DNA from: Asterias amurensis
Taxonomy: Eukaryota > Echinodermata > Asteroidea > Forcipulatida > Asteriidae
Reading direction: 5' to 3'
Length of the DNA stretch: 64,000 nt
Assembly: GCF_032118995.1 (NCBI RefSeq)
Contig: NC_092657.1
Location: 13,096,139-13,160,138, forward strand
Shown here piece by piece: positions 44,980 through 56,089 of this stretch. Under the pieces are notes generated by a model, which saw nothing but the letters and a program-made list of their open reading frames with translations, was not told the origin of the DNA and searched no databases. The position numbers were made by a program, and so were the translations under genes. Numbering within the stretch: position 1 is the stretch's first letter; each line of letters begins with the position of its first letter.

Positions 44980-45100
44980 TTACCCGGTAGTTACTAGAGG
45001 CAGTACGAATCCTATGTTTTGGCAGCGGGTACGATTTAATATAATGTGTACGAAATGTGCATTGGGGGTAATATCCCGATGCAAACTTAACATCTCTTGA

Positions 45101-45481
45101 AGACACTGGGAGTGGACACTATTGGTAGTTGTCAAAGACCAGTCTTCTCACTTTGCGTATCTCAACATGCGCATTAAATAACAAACCAGTGAAAGTTTGA
45201 GCTCGACTGGTCGTCGGAGTTGCGAGATAATTATGAAAGAACAAACACCCTTTGTCACACGAACTTGTGTGCTTTCAGATGCGATTTAGAGACCTCAAAA
45301 TCTAATTATGAGGTCTTGAAATCAAATTCGTGGAAAATTACCTCTTTCTCAAAAACTACATCACTTAAGAGGGAGCCGTTTCTCACACTGTTTTATACTA
45401 TCAACCTCTCTCCACTAGTTACCAAGTGAGGTTTTATGCTATTAATTATTTGAGTTATTACCAATAGTGTCCACTCTGCCT
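45101..45481. mobile_element. TTAA-type MITE family 1 with a known empty site
   Basis: Complete copy. It is flanked by TTGA (45097-45100, one change from TTAA) and TTAA (45482-45485). The paralogous block at 17570 has an uninterrupted TTAA between the same flanks, so both element borders and the 4-bp duplication are defined. Confidence 0.92.
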
Positions 45482-46364
45482 TTAAATGACTGTATTAATT
45501 ATATAAGCGATTTCGTTGGAGATCGAGTGCACAAAATAACACATGGAAGATCAAAGAAAAGGCATGATAGACAAGCCCACAATGTCGATCCACTACTAAC
45601 TTGAAGCGTTTTGCATAAAGATAAAAGATGTTTTTGAGAAAATGTAAAACTTGTTTAATTTCCATAGATGCTATCTCGAAGCTATACAGAGTGTGTTTAG
45701 TCGACCCTCGTCTTAGGGTCATGTATCGATCCGATTTAATCACTCAAAGGGCTGTCTAGTCACAAAGTAACCAATTTATCTTAACACCTAATACTTTATT
45801 TATTACCGATTTTTGTTTTATCTGTTTTGTCAAAGGAAAAACATATGACTGAATAAAATCATAGTTTTAGTTGACACTGTTGCAACTAAGGGAATCAATT
45901 TGTGGTAAAGAGGTTTTCAACTAGTGGTTTAATCCCAACGAGGCCTGGCTCTTGATAATTTTACCGAGACGAAGTCGAGGTAAATTATCAGGTAAATTCT
46001 TTCAACACAACACCCCTCCAGCTATGAAATGGTAAGGCCCAGTCAAGGCCCTCGGGTAAACAACTCCTTATAAGGGTATGCTGTGCGTGTACCGCGTGAT
46101 GTGGCAAAACTGTCTCGGCCGTTGCTCTCGACCAATAGGAATGAAGAAACTGTCTTACAAGCGCAGGTGCAAACTCGCGTGTCACGCCCATGTTTCAACA
46201 CTTGTTACTGGTCATAAAGAAAGGTTTATACACACCCACATCACGCGCTCTCCACTAATAGGAATAGCGAAACTGTCTGAGGTTTATGAGTGTAATTTAA
46301 TTCACATTTTCACCCGCGATCTGGGTATCATTTTAATCGTGTTGATTCAAATCACAGTGTTATT

Positions 46365-46930
46365 ATGAGTGTAAGTTGCTACCACGCTAACCTGTCGATT
46401 AATAGGCCTAAAAAAAAGTATGTTGGATTGCCCTATCCCGATCGACCGTAAAAGTAGCAAAATCTTGGTCGCGGTTTTTTTATTATTTTTATTTTCGGTT
46501 TTTCCCCACACTTTTTTACTTCCGAATTTTGATTTCATGAATATTTAATGCTTTCAAAATGGTAGATTTGACACAAATATTTTTTTTCGGCCGACTTCTT
46601 ACGGTCGACAATAATAATTATCCAGTGCAACAGTCGTGGTTTCAACAATCACAAAAACGCAACGTACAAAATGTAGATCGATTTCACTCACACGCACGGA
46701 TAGGGTGAGCCTGTGTCACATAATATCACACCACACGCCTGTTTATCTTGGTAATAAACAATGAGGCCGCGGCTTTTTAATATATTAATTCCATCGTTCC
46801 TAGTAATTTACTTGGTTGAACGACCTTTGTCGTTGTCATTGTCGTTGTTGTCTTTGTCGTTATCGTTCCCGTGTGGAGAAGCAGCGTATAACTGATAATG
46901 TTTTTTTGTTGTGATTTACCCTCGTATAAG
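46365..46930. repeat. duplicated block, right part (copy B), with insert
   Basis: It matches 21330-21560 at both ends. About 350 bp (46400-46740) are unique to this copy. Confidence 0.75.
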
Positions 46931-47015
46931 AATACAGAAAAATATAGCACTTCATTATATGCGTTCCATATCCAACCAGGCTGATGGGACGCAGATGAGC
47001 TTTATTTTTCTGTAT
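46928..47015. mobile_element. small inverted-repeat insertion (about 85 bp)
   Basis: AGAATACAGAAAAATA faces TATTTTTCTGTATTCC. The insertion is absent from the same point of the duplicated block (about 21555). Confidence 0.65.
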
Positions 47016-47189
47016 TCCACTCCCACGATTGTGATAACGAATTTATCTCCCAGCCTCATTAAGTCAATAAGGTTAAATTAAATGTTTTTGTTTTTGCACA
47101 CGCGATGTTTACAATGTAATTTGTGAACTGACCGATCGTATGCAGAGCGTGACGTATTGACACTTAAGCTGTTTATTTCGTTAAAAGGG

Positions 47190-47290
47190 TATTTACTAAA
47201 GGGAATAACAGTGCGAAGACCGTTAACATCACCAGCCACCAACCCGGCCATTACGCGCAGTGAAGACCGTGTCCTCGCACTTTATTCCCT
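47190..47290. mobile_element. short palindromic element
   Basis: AAAGGGAATAACAGTGCGAAG faces CCTCGCACTTTATTCCCT, with GACCGT/GAAGACCGTG inside. It resembles the outer arms of 10900-11067. Confidence 0.6.
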
Positions 47291-47562
47291 AATTGGTTAA
47301 ACTATGGGCAATGCTCTATAAACTTCTATTATGTTGGCCTATAAGAAGAAGTCCTTGCAGAAGGAAAACGATCTCAGCACTCTTCAAACACTTGTGACTC
47401 AATAAGCGTTAAACTATGCCCTGTCGAACCACTAAAGACATACAATATTACAAAAAGTGTACAAACGTAAAAAAAAAAAAAAAAAATAACAATAACCGAG
47501 AAGAAGAAGAAGAAGACAAAACTCCCAACAAGTTTGAGATGTACTGGTTCAATTTGTAGTTT

Positions 47563-47813
47563 TACCAAAGATTATAAAGCGCCAAGATGCGGAACTCGGG
47601 CTGGAATGTGAAATCCCACTGGACGCCATTTCGGCAAGTACCTGTTTTGAAACAACAATAGACCTGTGCAGATCAGTGCAGACAATGACCATTCCTATCA
47701 ATGGGAAGCAAAACATTCACTTGCTGAAATGGCGCCCATGCGTATTTCACGTTCCAACAATAGATAAAGCTTCAGTTCCGCATCTTGCGGCGCTCTATAA
47801 TCTTTGGTTTTAC
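47563..47813. mobile_element. palindromic short element, family P (copy 2, complete)
   Basis: Both tips are present: ACCAAAGATTATAAAGCGCC and the complement, ATAATCTTTGGT. It is an inverted match to 10086-10310, with the two halves of the element facing each other. Confidence 0.8.
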
Positions 47814-47999
47814 TTCAATTGAAAAAGAAGTTTTGTGAAGTACGGTAGCAAAATTTGTTATGGTTTTATTAATACTTTTTATTTTAACGCCCAAAAGCTG
47901 GATGAGACCAAAATTGTACACGAAACGTCAAATATGGAGCTTGTCTTTCAAAAAAATAACGAGTAAGTTTTCTAAATTGTCATACTAGTGTTATGAATT

Positions 48000-48230
48000 C
48001 AAGTTTAGATTGTGTTCGACCGGACTAGCAGCTGTGAGGCCGTAGCCCAGTGACTTCTAACATCTCTGTCCAGCTGACCGACCATGCAAGTCCTTGCCGG
48101 TACACCGCAGAGTAACAACACCGGTAGAACACCTCGCAGATCCGCCCACGACCGGACTATGGCAGCGACAACCCGCCATCATCACAATGGACAGACGTCG
48201 GTCGTTACTTTACCTGTTTAAAAGTAAGCT
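48000..48230 (+). other. CpG-rich patch with a short frame and a donor-like site
   Basis: The patch has many CpGs against an AT-rich background and a 46-codon frame from ATG 48084 that ends TAA just before AAA|GTAAGC (48224). It could be a promoter with a non-coding first exon. A triplicated AACATAGGGGTGT motif follows at 48305-48365. Confidence 0.25.
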
Positions 48231-48424
48231 CTGTGCGACCTCAATGTAAGAAGCGTTTTTGGTAATTCAATGACTTCCGGAATGGTTGAATATAGGCTGA
48301 ATTGTCGGAACATAGGGGTGTTGAAACATAGGGGTGTCGGAATATAGGGGTGTAACTATAAGGGGCAAACCAATGAGGTAAACAGCAAGCAAAACTACAA
48401 TTCTACAAATCAGTACAAGGTTTA

Positions 48425-49050
48425 AAGGCACGGGACCCTATTGGTAATTACTCAAAATAATCACCAAAATGCCTCAGCGAACTGCAAGTATTCTTTTGAA
48501 ATTGAAGTAGCTCTGAGAGTTGGGTACTTATAAAGAAAGGAATGATTTCATGAATTAAAAATAACTAGGTTATCAATATTGACTTAGACCCTGGTTATAT
48601 GCATGTCAACCTGTATTTATTAGCAAACTTTATGCATATATGCCGATGTCACAAGGAATTCTGTCCGTCAGAGATTCGGTCCCAAAATGGGAAATTAACA
48701 TTGGCTGCAGGAGTTTGTACATAGTTTGCCAAATGGTGGGGATCTCCGGGGGACGGAATCTCCTGTCACTCCTTTATCTGAGCATGGAGGAAGATCTGAG
48801 TAGGGCGCCCTCGCGGGGCCTCGCCTCAAAAAGAAGATTATTTATTGACTGATCCTGCGCGCTGAGTTGGCTGCTGAGAGACGTCATTGCATAATGAAGC
48901 ATACAAAACTATCGCATTAGTATTTATTTGGCATAGGAACACATACAACATACAGGCATAAACAAGTTTACCCCAAAAATGTAGCCGGAAGATCTTTAAT
49001 TCCAATATCCCTGGCCATAATATGTGAGGCTCTTCAGTCTTCTTCTGAAG
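48425..49050. other. MITE left-end fragment and gene-free sequence
   Basis: 48425-48465 carries the family-1 left end (AGGCACGGGACCCTATTGG, TACTCAAAATAAT) after TTAA. The rest shows no supported feature. Confidence 0.45.
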
Positions 49051-49219
49051 GAGTTTGAACTCGCTGGCTGTCGAGGACGATGCTCAAGATATCCGTCACA
49101 GAACACTACTTTGAAGAAACCGTTTGCCAGCATAGTGGTTATTAATTGAAGTACTTTCCATCACCTTGTCATGTCATAGCGGAGCGAAGCAGGGAGCAGG
49201 GAACGAGGTTACAACTTAA
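49050..49219. repeat. 170-bp repeat, copy 1 (copy 2 at 54445-54617)
   Basis: Shares GGAGTTTGAACTCGCTGGCT, GAGGACGATGCTCAAGATA, TACTTTGAAGAAACCGTTTG and GTCATGTCATAGCGGAG. Confidence 0.85.
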
Positions 49220-49769
49220 AGGCATGGACACTTTTATTAAATGTCAAAGACCAATCTTCTCATTTGGTGTATCTCTACATAATTTATGCACATAATAGTA
49301 CATCTGTGAAAATTTGAACTCAAATGGGTGTCGAAGTTGCGAGATAATAATGGAAGAAACAAAGACAATTGTCACACGAAATCGTGATTTCGGGACCTTA
49401 ATAATCTAATTTTGAGGTCTCGAAATCAAATTCAAATAACTTAGCGTAAAATTACATATGCATAAAATAATCAACCTGTGAAAATTTGAGCTCAATCGGT
49501 CATCAAAGTTGCGAGATAATAATGAAAGAAGAAAACACCCTTGTCACACGAAGTTGTGTGCGTTTAGATGGTTTATTTCGAGACCTCAAGTTCTAAATCT
49601 GAGGTCGAAATCAAATTCGTGGAAAATTATGTTTTTCTCGAAAACTATGGCACTTCAGAGGGAGCCGTTTCTCACAATGTTTTATACCGACAACCTCTCC
49701 CCATTACTAGTCACCAAGAAAGGTTTTATGCTTATAATTTGTTTGAGTAATTACCAGTGTCCACTACCT
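49220..49769. mobile_element. TTAA-type MITE family 1 with internal duplication
   Basis: TTAA at 49216 and 49770 flank an element with the left two thirds present twice (GTTGCGAGATAATAATG at about 49336 and 49508, two GAGGTC hairpin halves). It probably arose by insertion of one copy in another or by slippage. Confidence 0.8.
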
Positions 49770-50019
49770 TTAATAGTAGAGGGCGCTGTTGTAAGCTGCC
49801 ACACCTGTTTTATTCTTGAGCTCTGTCTTTCCATTTTAAATCTGTAATTATCACTTTTTATACATGCCATCCGTGAACAATCTTCAGATATTTGAGATGC
49901 TAAGCATTTGTCACTCACTATTACTATCATCATTCAAGATTTCTGCTCCAGATTCGAAAATTATTTGGAATGTTATGATCTGTAACTGTGATGTATGCTG
50001 TGAGTATTAACTTTTAAAC

Positions 50020-50516
50020 ATGTCTGCAATGGGGTACATCATCAAAGTTCTCCTAGCTCTCGTCATATGTGACAACTTTATACCTCACCTTGCAACAGAC
50101 CAGGACTATAAGACCTACCAAGCCCAATTTAAAAATGAATACCTGCGAATAGCTATATTTCTTAAGATCTGCATTAGAGAACATCACAATGGATCACACG
50201 GCCTACCCCAAATCAAGATCCCTCTGGTGAAATGTACCAAAGGGGGGTATACATGTCTGTATATACCAAGCCATCAACCCCAGCTTGACATTACTATATT
50301 CATGGATATTCACACGAATCCTGGACCTGATTATGCGAATACCAGAGAAACTCAAAGCGGAAATGGCTACAAATCATGCACAGTCTACAAGTACTGTGTC
50401 CAAACACAATTACTACATTGGCTCGTTTCCATCTGAAACTCGCAATGGAGAACTGGAACAATCATGTTCTCAATTAACAATACCTGTTAGAATCACAGAA
50501 CGCCACGACCTGCTAC
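50020..50516 (+). pseudogene. LINE ORF2 N-terminal region with D-x-H-x-NPGP motif
   Basis: The frame opens at ATG 50020 with a hydrophobic leader (GYIIKVLLALVICDN) and reaches MDIHTNPGP at residues 95-103. CR1/L2 elements often have GD-x-HPNPGP here, close to the 2A-type motif D-x-E-x-NPGP. After it the frame is lost (stop at 50434-50436), although another frame continues with LINE-like sequence to the foldback insertion. Confidence 0.65.
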
Positions 50517-50520
50517 TTAA

Positions 50521-50891
50521 AGGAACACGTTGCCTTGGATCGGACGAGTTGGTCTATAAAAAAGCGTTTGTAACTGTTTGTTATAAAATGCATATGGTTG
50601 GAGAGATAATTTAAAAGTAGAATACAATGATCCACACAAGTTTGCCTCGAAATTGCTTGGTTTCATTTTACTGTGCGAACTAACACGGTCGGCCATTTAT
50701 GGGAGTCAAAATTTGACTCCCATAAATGGCCGACCGTGTTAGTTGATGAGGTAAAAGGAAAACCGTGCAATTTCGAGGCATGTTTGTGTGGATCATTGTA
50801 TTCTATTTTAACAGCATCTTTTTACCCATGTGCATATTATAACAAACGCTTTTCAATGACCAACTCGACCGATCCAAGGCAACGTGCTCCT
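50521..50891. mobile_element. TTAA-type foldback element, family 3
   Basis: The ends AGGAACACGTTGCCTTGG and the complement of CCAAGGCAACGTGCTCCT, flanked by TTAA (50517-50520 and 50892-50895), enclose a full-length imperfect palindrome. The centre is a perfect 67-base palindrome with 33-base arms (50678-50710 and 50712-50744) around one A. It interrupts the LINE between its N-terminal and endonuclease regions. Confidence 0.92.
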
Positions 50892-50932
50892 TTAAGAACA
50901 TTAGATCAACACACGATGAACATCGTCACCTA

Positions 50933-51640
50933 GTGCGAATGAAGAAAGATAAACCTATAAGCACTGCTAGCCAAAGTATTAAATCTCCATTACAACCCTC
51001 GATGTTTCTAACTAACGCCAGATCCTTGAACAATAAAATAGATGAGTTTGAACTTCTGCTGGGCTCAACAAAAGCAGATATTGCAGTCATCACGGAAACG
51101 TTGTTTAACGAAACAAATATTGAAAGAGCCAACATATGTAAGTATGCTTTATTTGACAAGTCTCGCACCAATAAAAGGGGTGGTGGGGTAGCAATCTATG
51201 CCAGAAGTAACCTCAAAGTCAAACCCTTATCGCACCACATCTGTAACTTCGAATGCATGTGGATTAAACTTGATCTGAAAGGTTCTAAGCGTTCTAACCA
51301 TCCGTCAGCGAATTTGTACCTTGGAGTCATCTACTTTCCACCAGGATCGACATATCAACATGAACTTTAAGAGCACATCTACCACACAGTGGACAGTATC
51401 CGTACTAATGATATGTCTGCGATCATAACTGTTATGGGTGATTTCAATGAATTAAGATGTGTTAACATTGAACTTAATTTGGGTATGACCCAACTTGTAT
51501 CATTTCCCACCCGTCAAAATGCTACACTTGATAAAATCTTCACCAATCACCCGGTGTTGTTCAACGAGGTTGAACGATAAGCACCACTCGGAAACAGTGA
51601 CCATTGTTGCATCTTCGTCGAGCCTGTAACTGTACTCCCC
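50933..51640 (+). pseudogene. LINE AP endonuclease domain
   Basis: Conserved blocks are present in order: MFLTNARSLNNK (the QNARSL site), VITETLF with catalytic Glu (about 51086-51103), GGGVAIYAR, MGDFNE (about 51434-51451) and GNSDHCC (about 51590-51608). TAA at about 51368 and at 51578-51580 interrupt it. The domain nicks target DNA to prime reverse transcription. Confidence 0.85.
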
Positions 51641-52165
51641 CGTCCACAGATAAACACATCCCACTGCCGACCATACAGAGATTCATCTATTAGGTCTTTT
51701 GGTAGATGGATAGTTGATTTCAACTGGGAAAATGTTGTCAATGAATTGTCATCCACTGATAAGGTTGCTAATTTTCTGTCTCATACTGAAACTGCCTATT
51801 ATTGCCACTTCCCCCAAGTCAACCGCAAAAAGACTAACAGTGATAAACCATGGATAACGAGGAAAACCAAGCGTCTCATAGATCAAAGGCAACTAGCTTT
51901 TGCAAATAAGCAAAGATACATATATTTGTGGCGTTCATTACGCAACCAAGTTAAGTACGCCATTCGTGAGGCAAAGGAATTGTTCTACAACAACTCGGTG
52001 AAAGATCTAAAAAATTGCCAACCTGCACAGTGGCACCGCCAAATATAAAGACTGTGTCAGCTAAAAACTAAACACTCCACTATTCCTGGTGCTAATTTTG
52101 ATCCTACTGCGACAGCTGAAGCCATCAATAATAATTTCACCAACATCTGTAATCAGCTGCCAAGT

Positions 52166-53267
52166 TTGAACCTGGAACTTTTACCATCGTATTTACCAGC
52201 TGATTCACCACCGCCGGTAATACATCGCCATCAAGTTCTGAAAGCACTTGAAAGAATAAAAGTTAACAAAGCTGGACATCCATCAGATCTTCCACTTCGA
52301 TTAATCAAGGAGTTTGCCATTGAACTATCATATCCTTTGACAAATGTATACAATGCCTGCATTACCGATGGAATCTTCCCCGATGTCTGGAAAACTGCTA
52401 CAATTGTTCCAGTTCCTAAAGAGAAGAACATTTCGTCTTTTGACCAGCTCCGCCCCATCTCGCTTACGCCAATATTTGCCCGTGTTTTTGAAACATTCAT
52501 AGCTAAATGGATTTTGCAAGACATTTCTACTAAATTGGATGCTAAACAATATGGTAACATTAAGGGCTGTTCCACTACACACTATCTTGTTGAAATGTTA
52601 AATTTTGTTGTTGAAGGACTGGATAAACCCGGCCATTATGCCCAACTTTGCACAATTGATTTTACTAAGGCCTTTGACCGTGTTAACCACACTATTGTTA
52701 TTCAGAAACTTTTGAATCTCGGAGTCAGACCGTCCATAGTTCCCATCGTCTGCAGCTTTCTCAATGGTCGCACACACAATACTAAACTCATGGGTCATTT
52801 TTCATCCACCAAGTCAATCTCTTGTGGTGTTCCTCAAGGAACTAAATTGGGGCCAAAACTTGTCCTTGTTCTCGTCAACGATGCTTCAATAGATTGCTGT
52901 AGACGATGGAAATATGTGGATGATCTGACTCTGGGGGAAATTATCCAACATGGGCAACAGGAAAAATTGCACAACAACAACAAAAAGTTACAACAACTTA
53001 ACTATTTGGTGTAAGGATAATGATGTGTTACCTAAGCCTTCCAAGTGTAAGAGTATGGTAATTAGTTTCTTAAAGCGCCAAGTACCTGCTTCGCAACTTA
53101 TCATTAACTCGAGTAACTTAAGTCAGGTGTCTCATTTGAAATTACTGGGAGTAACCATTCAGAGTGACCTTAAATGGAACTTGCATATTACTGACATTAT
53201 TTCTAAAGCTTCTCGCAGACTTTACACTCTTTGTATTCTTAAGAAAGCTAAGGTTCCTGTTTTTTGA
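52166..53267 (+). pseudogene. LINE reverse transcriptase domain
   Basis: The frame at 52166-53014 has KVNKAGHPSDLP, WKTATIVPVPKE, LRPISLTP, TIDFTKAFDRVNH (first catalytic Asp), CGVPQGTKLGP and YVDDLTL (about 52913-52933), in CR1/L2 order. A frame change near 52950-53014 leads to WCKDNDVLPKPSKC and LKLLGVTIQSDLKWN, which end at 53267. Confidence 0.88.
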
Positions 53268-53269
53268 CA

Positions 53270-53664
53270 TACTTGCGATTTACATTTGTTACATAAGACC
53301 AGTTCTTGAGTATGTCTGCCAAGTATGGCACACTTAAATAAGCAAGGAGCAAAATATATCTTTAGAGCGTGTGCAGAAACGAGCCAGTCGTATTATTTTA
53401 GGCTATGGATATATTTCCTACTCACATGCTCTGACTAGTCTTAATATTCCCACTTTAGAATCTAGACGCCATAATCTGTTGCTTAAGTTTGGTAATAGTC
53501 TTCGTTGTTCTCAAAAATTTTGTCACTTACTACCTCTTGCCAGATCTAACACCACTAACATGCATCTCAGAGCAGCCTCAACTACTAGCTTTCAAATACC
53601 TAAATGCAAAACTGAGCGCTATAGTAAATCCACGCTACCCTCATTAGCTAGAATATTGAAATAG
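53270..53664 (+). pseudogene. LINE ORF2 C-terminal region
   Basis: It contains IRPVLEYVCQVWH, a TAA near 53336, then LERVQKRASRIILG and an RRHNLLLKF segment to a TAG at 53662-53664. This is the usual C-terminus of CR1/L2-like polyproteins. Confidence 0.8.
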
Positions 53665-53930
53665 ATTTTGGGGCTGCTTGGCAATTTTTTTACTTTTTGT
53701 CTGTTTTGTTGATGTTTGTCTTTGCCATTTTTATGGCGTGTTTCTGCTAGTTAATGTTTTTTTTTTTCTTTAAATTTGTGTGTATTTATGTATAGATTTT
53801 GCCTGTTTATTGTTAATTCCATTTTTTCTTAATTCTGTAAAAACTTTGTAAATTTGAATGTTGTCAACCTTTTGGTTGTTTTTTATTCAGATTAAAATAA
53901 ACCATTAATAATAAAAAAAATAAAAAAATT

Positions 53931-54444
53931 AAACAGGAGAGATTGACGACAAAATTTAATTATTAAAAGCAGACGGGGAAACTAGGCTGAATATCTGACA
54001 TCTAGTGGGGGTACTACGAACAAAGCAACACAAACCAAATATGCGCCTTGAACACCCAGCAGGGTGGATATGTGCGCATTACAAGTCTTATTATTATTAT
54101 TATATAATGGCAATTAAATCATGTTGGTGTTTTCAAGCGTTCAAAGCCCATGGGTGGCTAACTGTGTATATTATTCAAGTCCGCAACTAACGGTCGTGAA
54201 ATAGTGCGTGTTTTCTTCCGTACCAGAGATGCCATAGTCATCTGACCGATCGATTATCGGAAGAAGGATGATCGTCGGGAAGGGGTGAACATTATTGCGC
54301 GGAAGGGCAGTTATCTCGAGGGAGCTACAGTGTGTTCGTCTCGGAACGCATTGAGCCGTTAGTCATTGACCGCTTCCTGAATACACACTCTCGCATATCA
54401 CACCATCCTACTGAGACTGTAAGGCTCTACAATATACTTATCAA
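53931..54444. other. gene-free stretch
   Basis: AAAGCAGACGGGGAAACTAG with CATCTGACATC near 53965-54003 resembles 54660-54695, so parts of the LINE flank are repeated. Otherwise nothing. Confidence 0.4.
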
Positions 54445-54617
54445 GGAGTTTGAACTCGCTGGCTGTCGAGGACGATGCTCAAGATACCCGTCTGAGAACA
54501 CTACTTTGAAGAAACCGTTTGCTATCATAGTGGTTGTTAATTGAGGTACTTTCCATCACCTTGTCATGTCATAGCGGAGGCTATCAGCAGGGAGCAGGGA
54601 ATGAGGCCACAACTTAG
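54445..54617. repeat. 170-bp repeat, copy 2
   Basis: See the matching segment at 49050-49219, on the other side of the LINE and in the same orientation. Confidence 0.85.
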
Positions 54618-54825
54618 CAGAAGCTAATCCGACGGTAGAAAACAACGACACCCCTTAAAAAAAGACGGGGCAAACTAGCATGAACATCTGACGTCACACT
54701 TCGAGGCTCTTGAATAACGCAAGAGAGCGACCTACAGCCTAGGTCAATCCCGTCCATCTTCACCTTTCACCTACATTCATTTCACTTTAGAGATACACGG
54801 TCAAATTATACACCAATACTAGATG

Positions 54826-55528
54826 TAGTCTGGTTCCCAGACCCCAAAATCTCCTACTAGGCTCTGTCGAATTTAGGGTCCGGTATCACCCAAAATCACG
54901 TGACCAAAAAGGAGGAATTCCTCCTTTTTCGAAGTTATCCGAAATGTTCCGAACGTGTTGTCGTCAACATTCGGACAGTATCGTTGATGTTCGGTATGGA
55001 ATCGTTATGTCAGTCCTGTCGGCCGTAGATCCAGGGGTTTGTTATGCCAGCTATTGCCAATGCAGGCGTTGTGCCTAAATAAAGCGTTCCAAAGCGATGC
55101 GACAAGTTCAAAATATATAAACCTGGGAAATCGCTCCGGGATCTGGTAAGTTTTTGTCCTTTTTCTTCACAAAAATATTGTTTCAAATGTGTTTTGACTT
55201 GAGTGTTCATTAGACATTGATTGAGGATTAAGTTTCATGAGTTTTAAAAGTGGTAAAAATGGGGCAAATCTGGTGACTACCTGTCGAAATTATACGTGTT
55301 GAACCAGATTGTCATTAATTGCCGATCAAAATAATCTCGTAACCCTCCGGCCTGGCGGCCGTCGGGAGGAGGGTTACGTTATCGCAACTAGTGCAGACAT
55401 TGTTTCCCTGGAGATGACCCCCGACCCTGACAAGTTGCGTCATGCTCTATTTTTAACCGTGGGTGATACCTGACCTAAGATTTTTAACAAGAGACGTCAA
55501 GGAATCTTTGGTCAGGGGACCAGACTAC
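54826..55528. mobile_element. hAT-like non-autonomous element with 8-bp duplication
   Basis: ACTAGATG occurs at both sides (54818-54825 and 55529-55536). The ends TAGTCTGGTTCCCAGACC and the complement of GGTCAGGGGACCAGACTA are inverted repeats. Inside is a perfect 24-base palindrome (54906-54929, core GGAGGAATTCCTCC) and a GTAACCCTCC...GGAGGGTTAC hairpin (about 55338-55378). No transposase is seen; the 8-bp duplication fits hAT. Confidence 0.8.
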
Positions 55529-55736
55529 ACTAGATGTTCTACATTGACAATGCATTCAGCAGACGACTCAAAGTAGGTTGCCTTTCTTTGTTTTGATTGG
55601 TCCGAGGTCACAGTTTGTCAGCTGTAACCACATCACCCGACCAATCAAAACACAGCAATGGAAAGCGCTCGTCAATGCACGTTTAATCAATGAAATGTTT
55701 GTATCCAATGAAATCACTATTTCTGAAAAGCAAGTA

Positions 55737-56079
55737 CCTGTCTTTATCCTTGCGGAAACAGCAAGGGAACAGTCTGGGGGAAATGAGGTCATTTGCCAAT
55801 GATTTCGTTTAGTTGGTTTGTAGGCACCTCGAATTCAAGGTTGTCTCTTTAACTTATACAATAATATACGAGAAAAAATAAGAAAATTGTGTGGCTTGAT
55901 TGGGAGTCAGTGGTAGTTTGTAGCCTGTCTCTATCCTTACGGAAACAGAAAGGGGGAAATGAGGTCATTTGCTAGTTATTTCGTTTAGTTGGTTTGTAGG
56001 CACCTCGAATTTAAGGTTTTCTCTGTAACTTATACAATAAGAAAATTGTGTGACTTGATTGGGAGTCAGTGGTAGTTTA
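55737..56079. repeat. tandem duplication of about 185 bp
   Basis: Units 55737-55922 and 55924-56079 share CCTGTCT-TATCCTT, GGGGGAAATGAGGTCATTTG, TTGGTTTGTAGGCACCTCG and GGGAGTCAGTGGTAGTTT. Confidence 0.85.
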
Positions 56080-56089
56080 ACTGGGATTG

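Larger units (their letters stand above)
44800..45870. repeat. duplicated block, left part (copy B)
   Basis: It aligns with 17285-17960 and is interrupted by the MITE at 45101-45481. Confidence 0.85.
49990..53930 (+). mobile_element. CR1/L2-like LINE (non-LTR retrotransposon), decayed
   Basis: A plus-strand series of an N-terminal region, AP endonuclease, reverse transcriptase and C-terminal region, followed by a short untranslated 3' part and an A-rich end (about 53905-53930). Several frameshifts and stops and a 371-bp foldback insertion show it is dead. The exact 5' end is unknown; 49774-50019 may be its leader. Confidence 0.88.
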
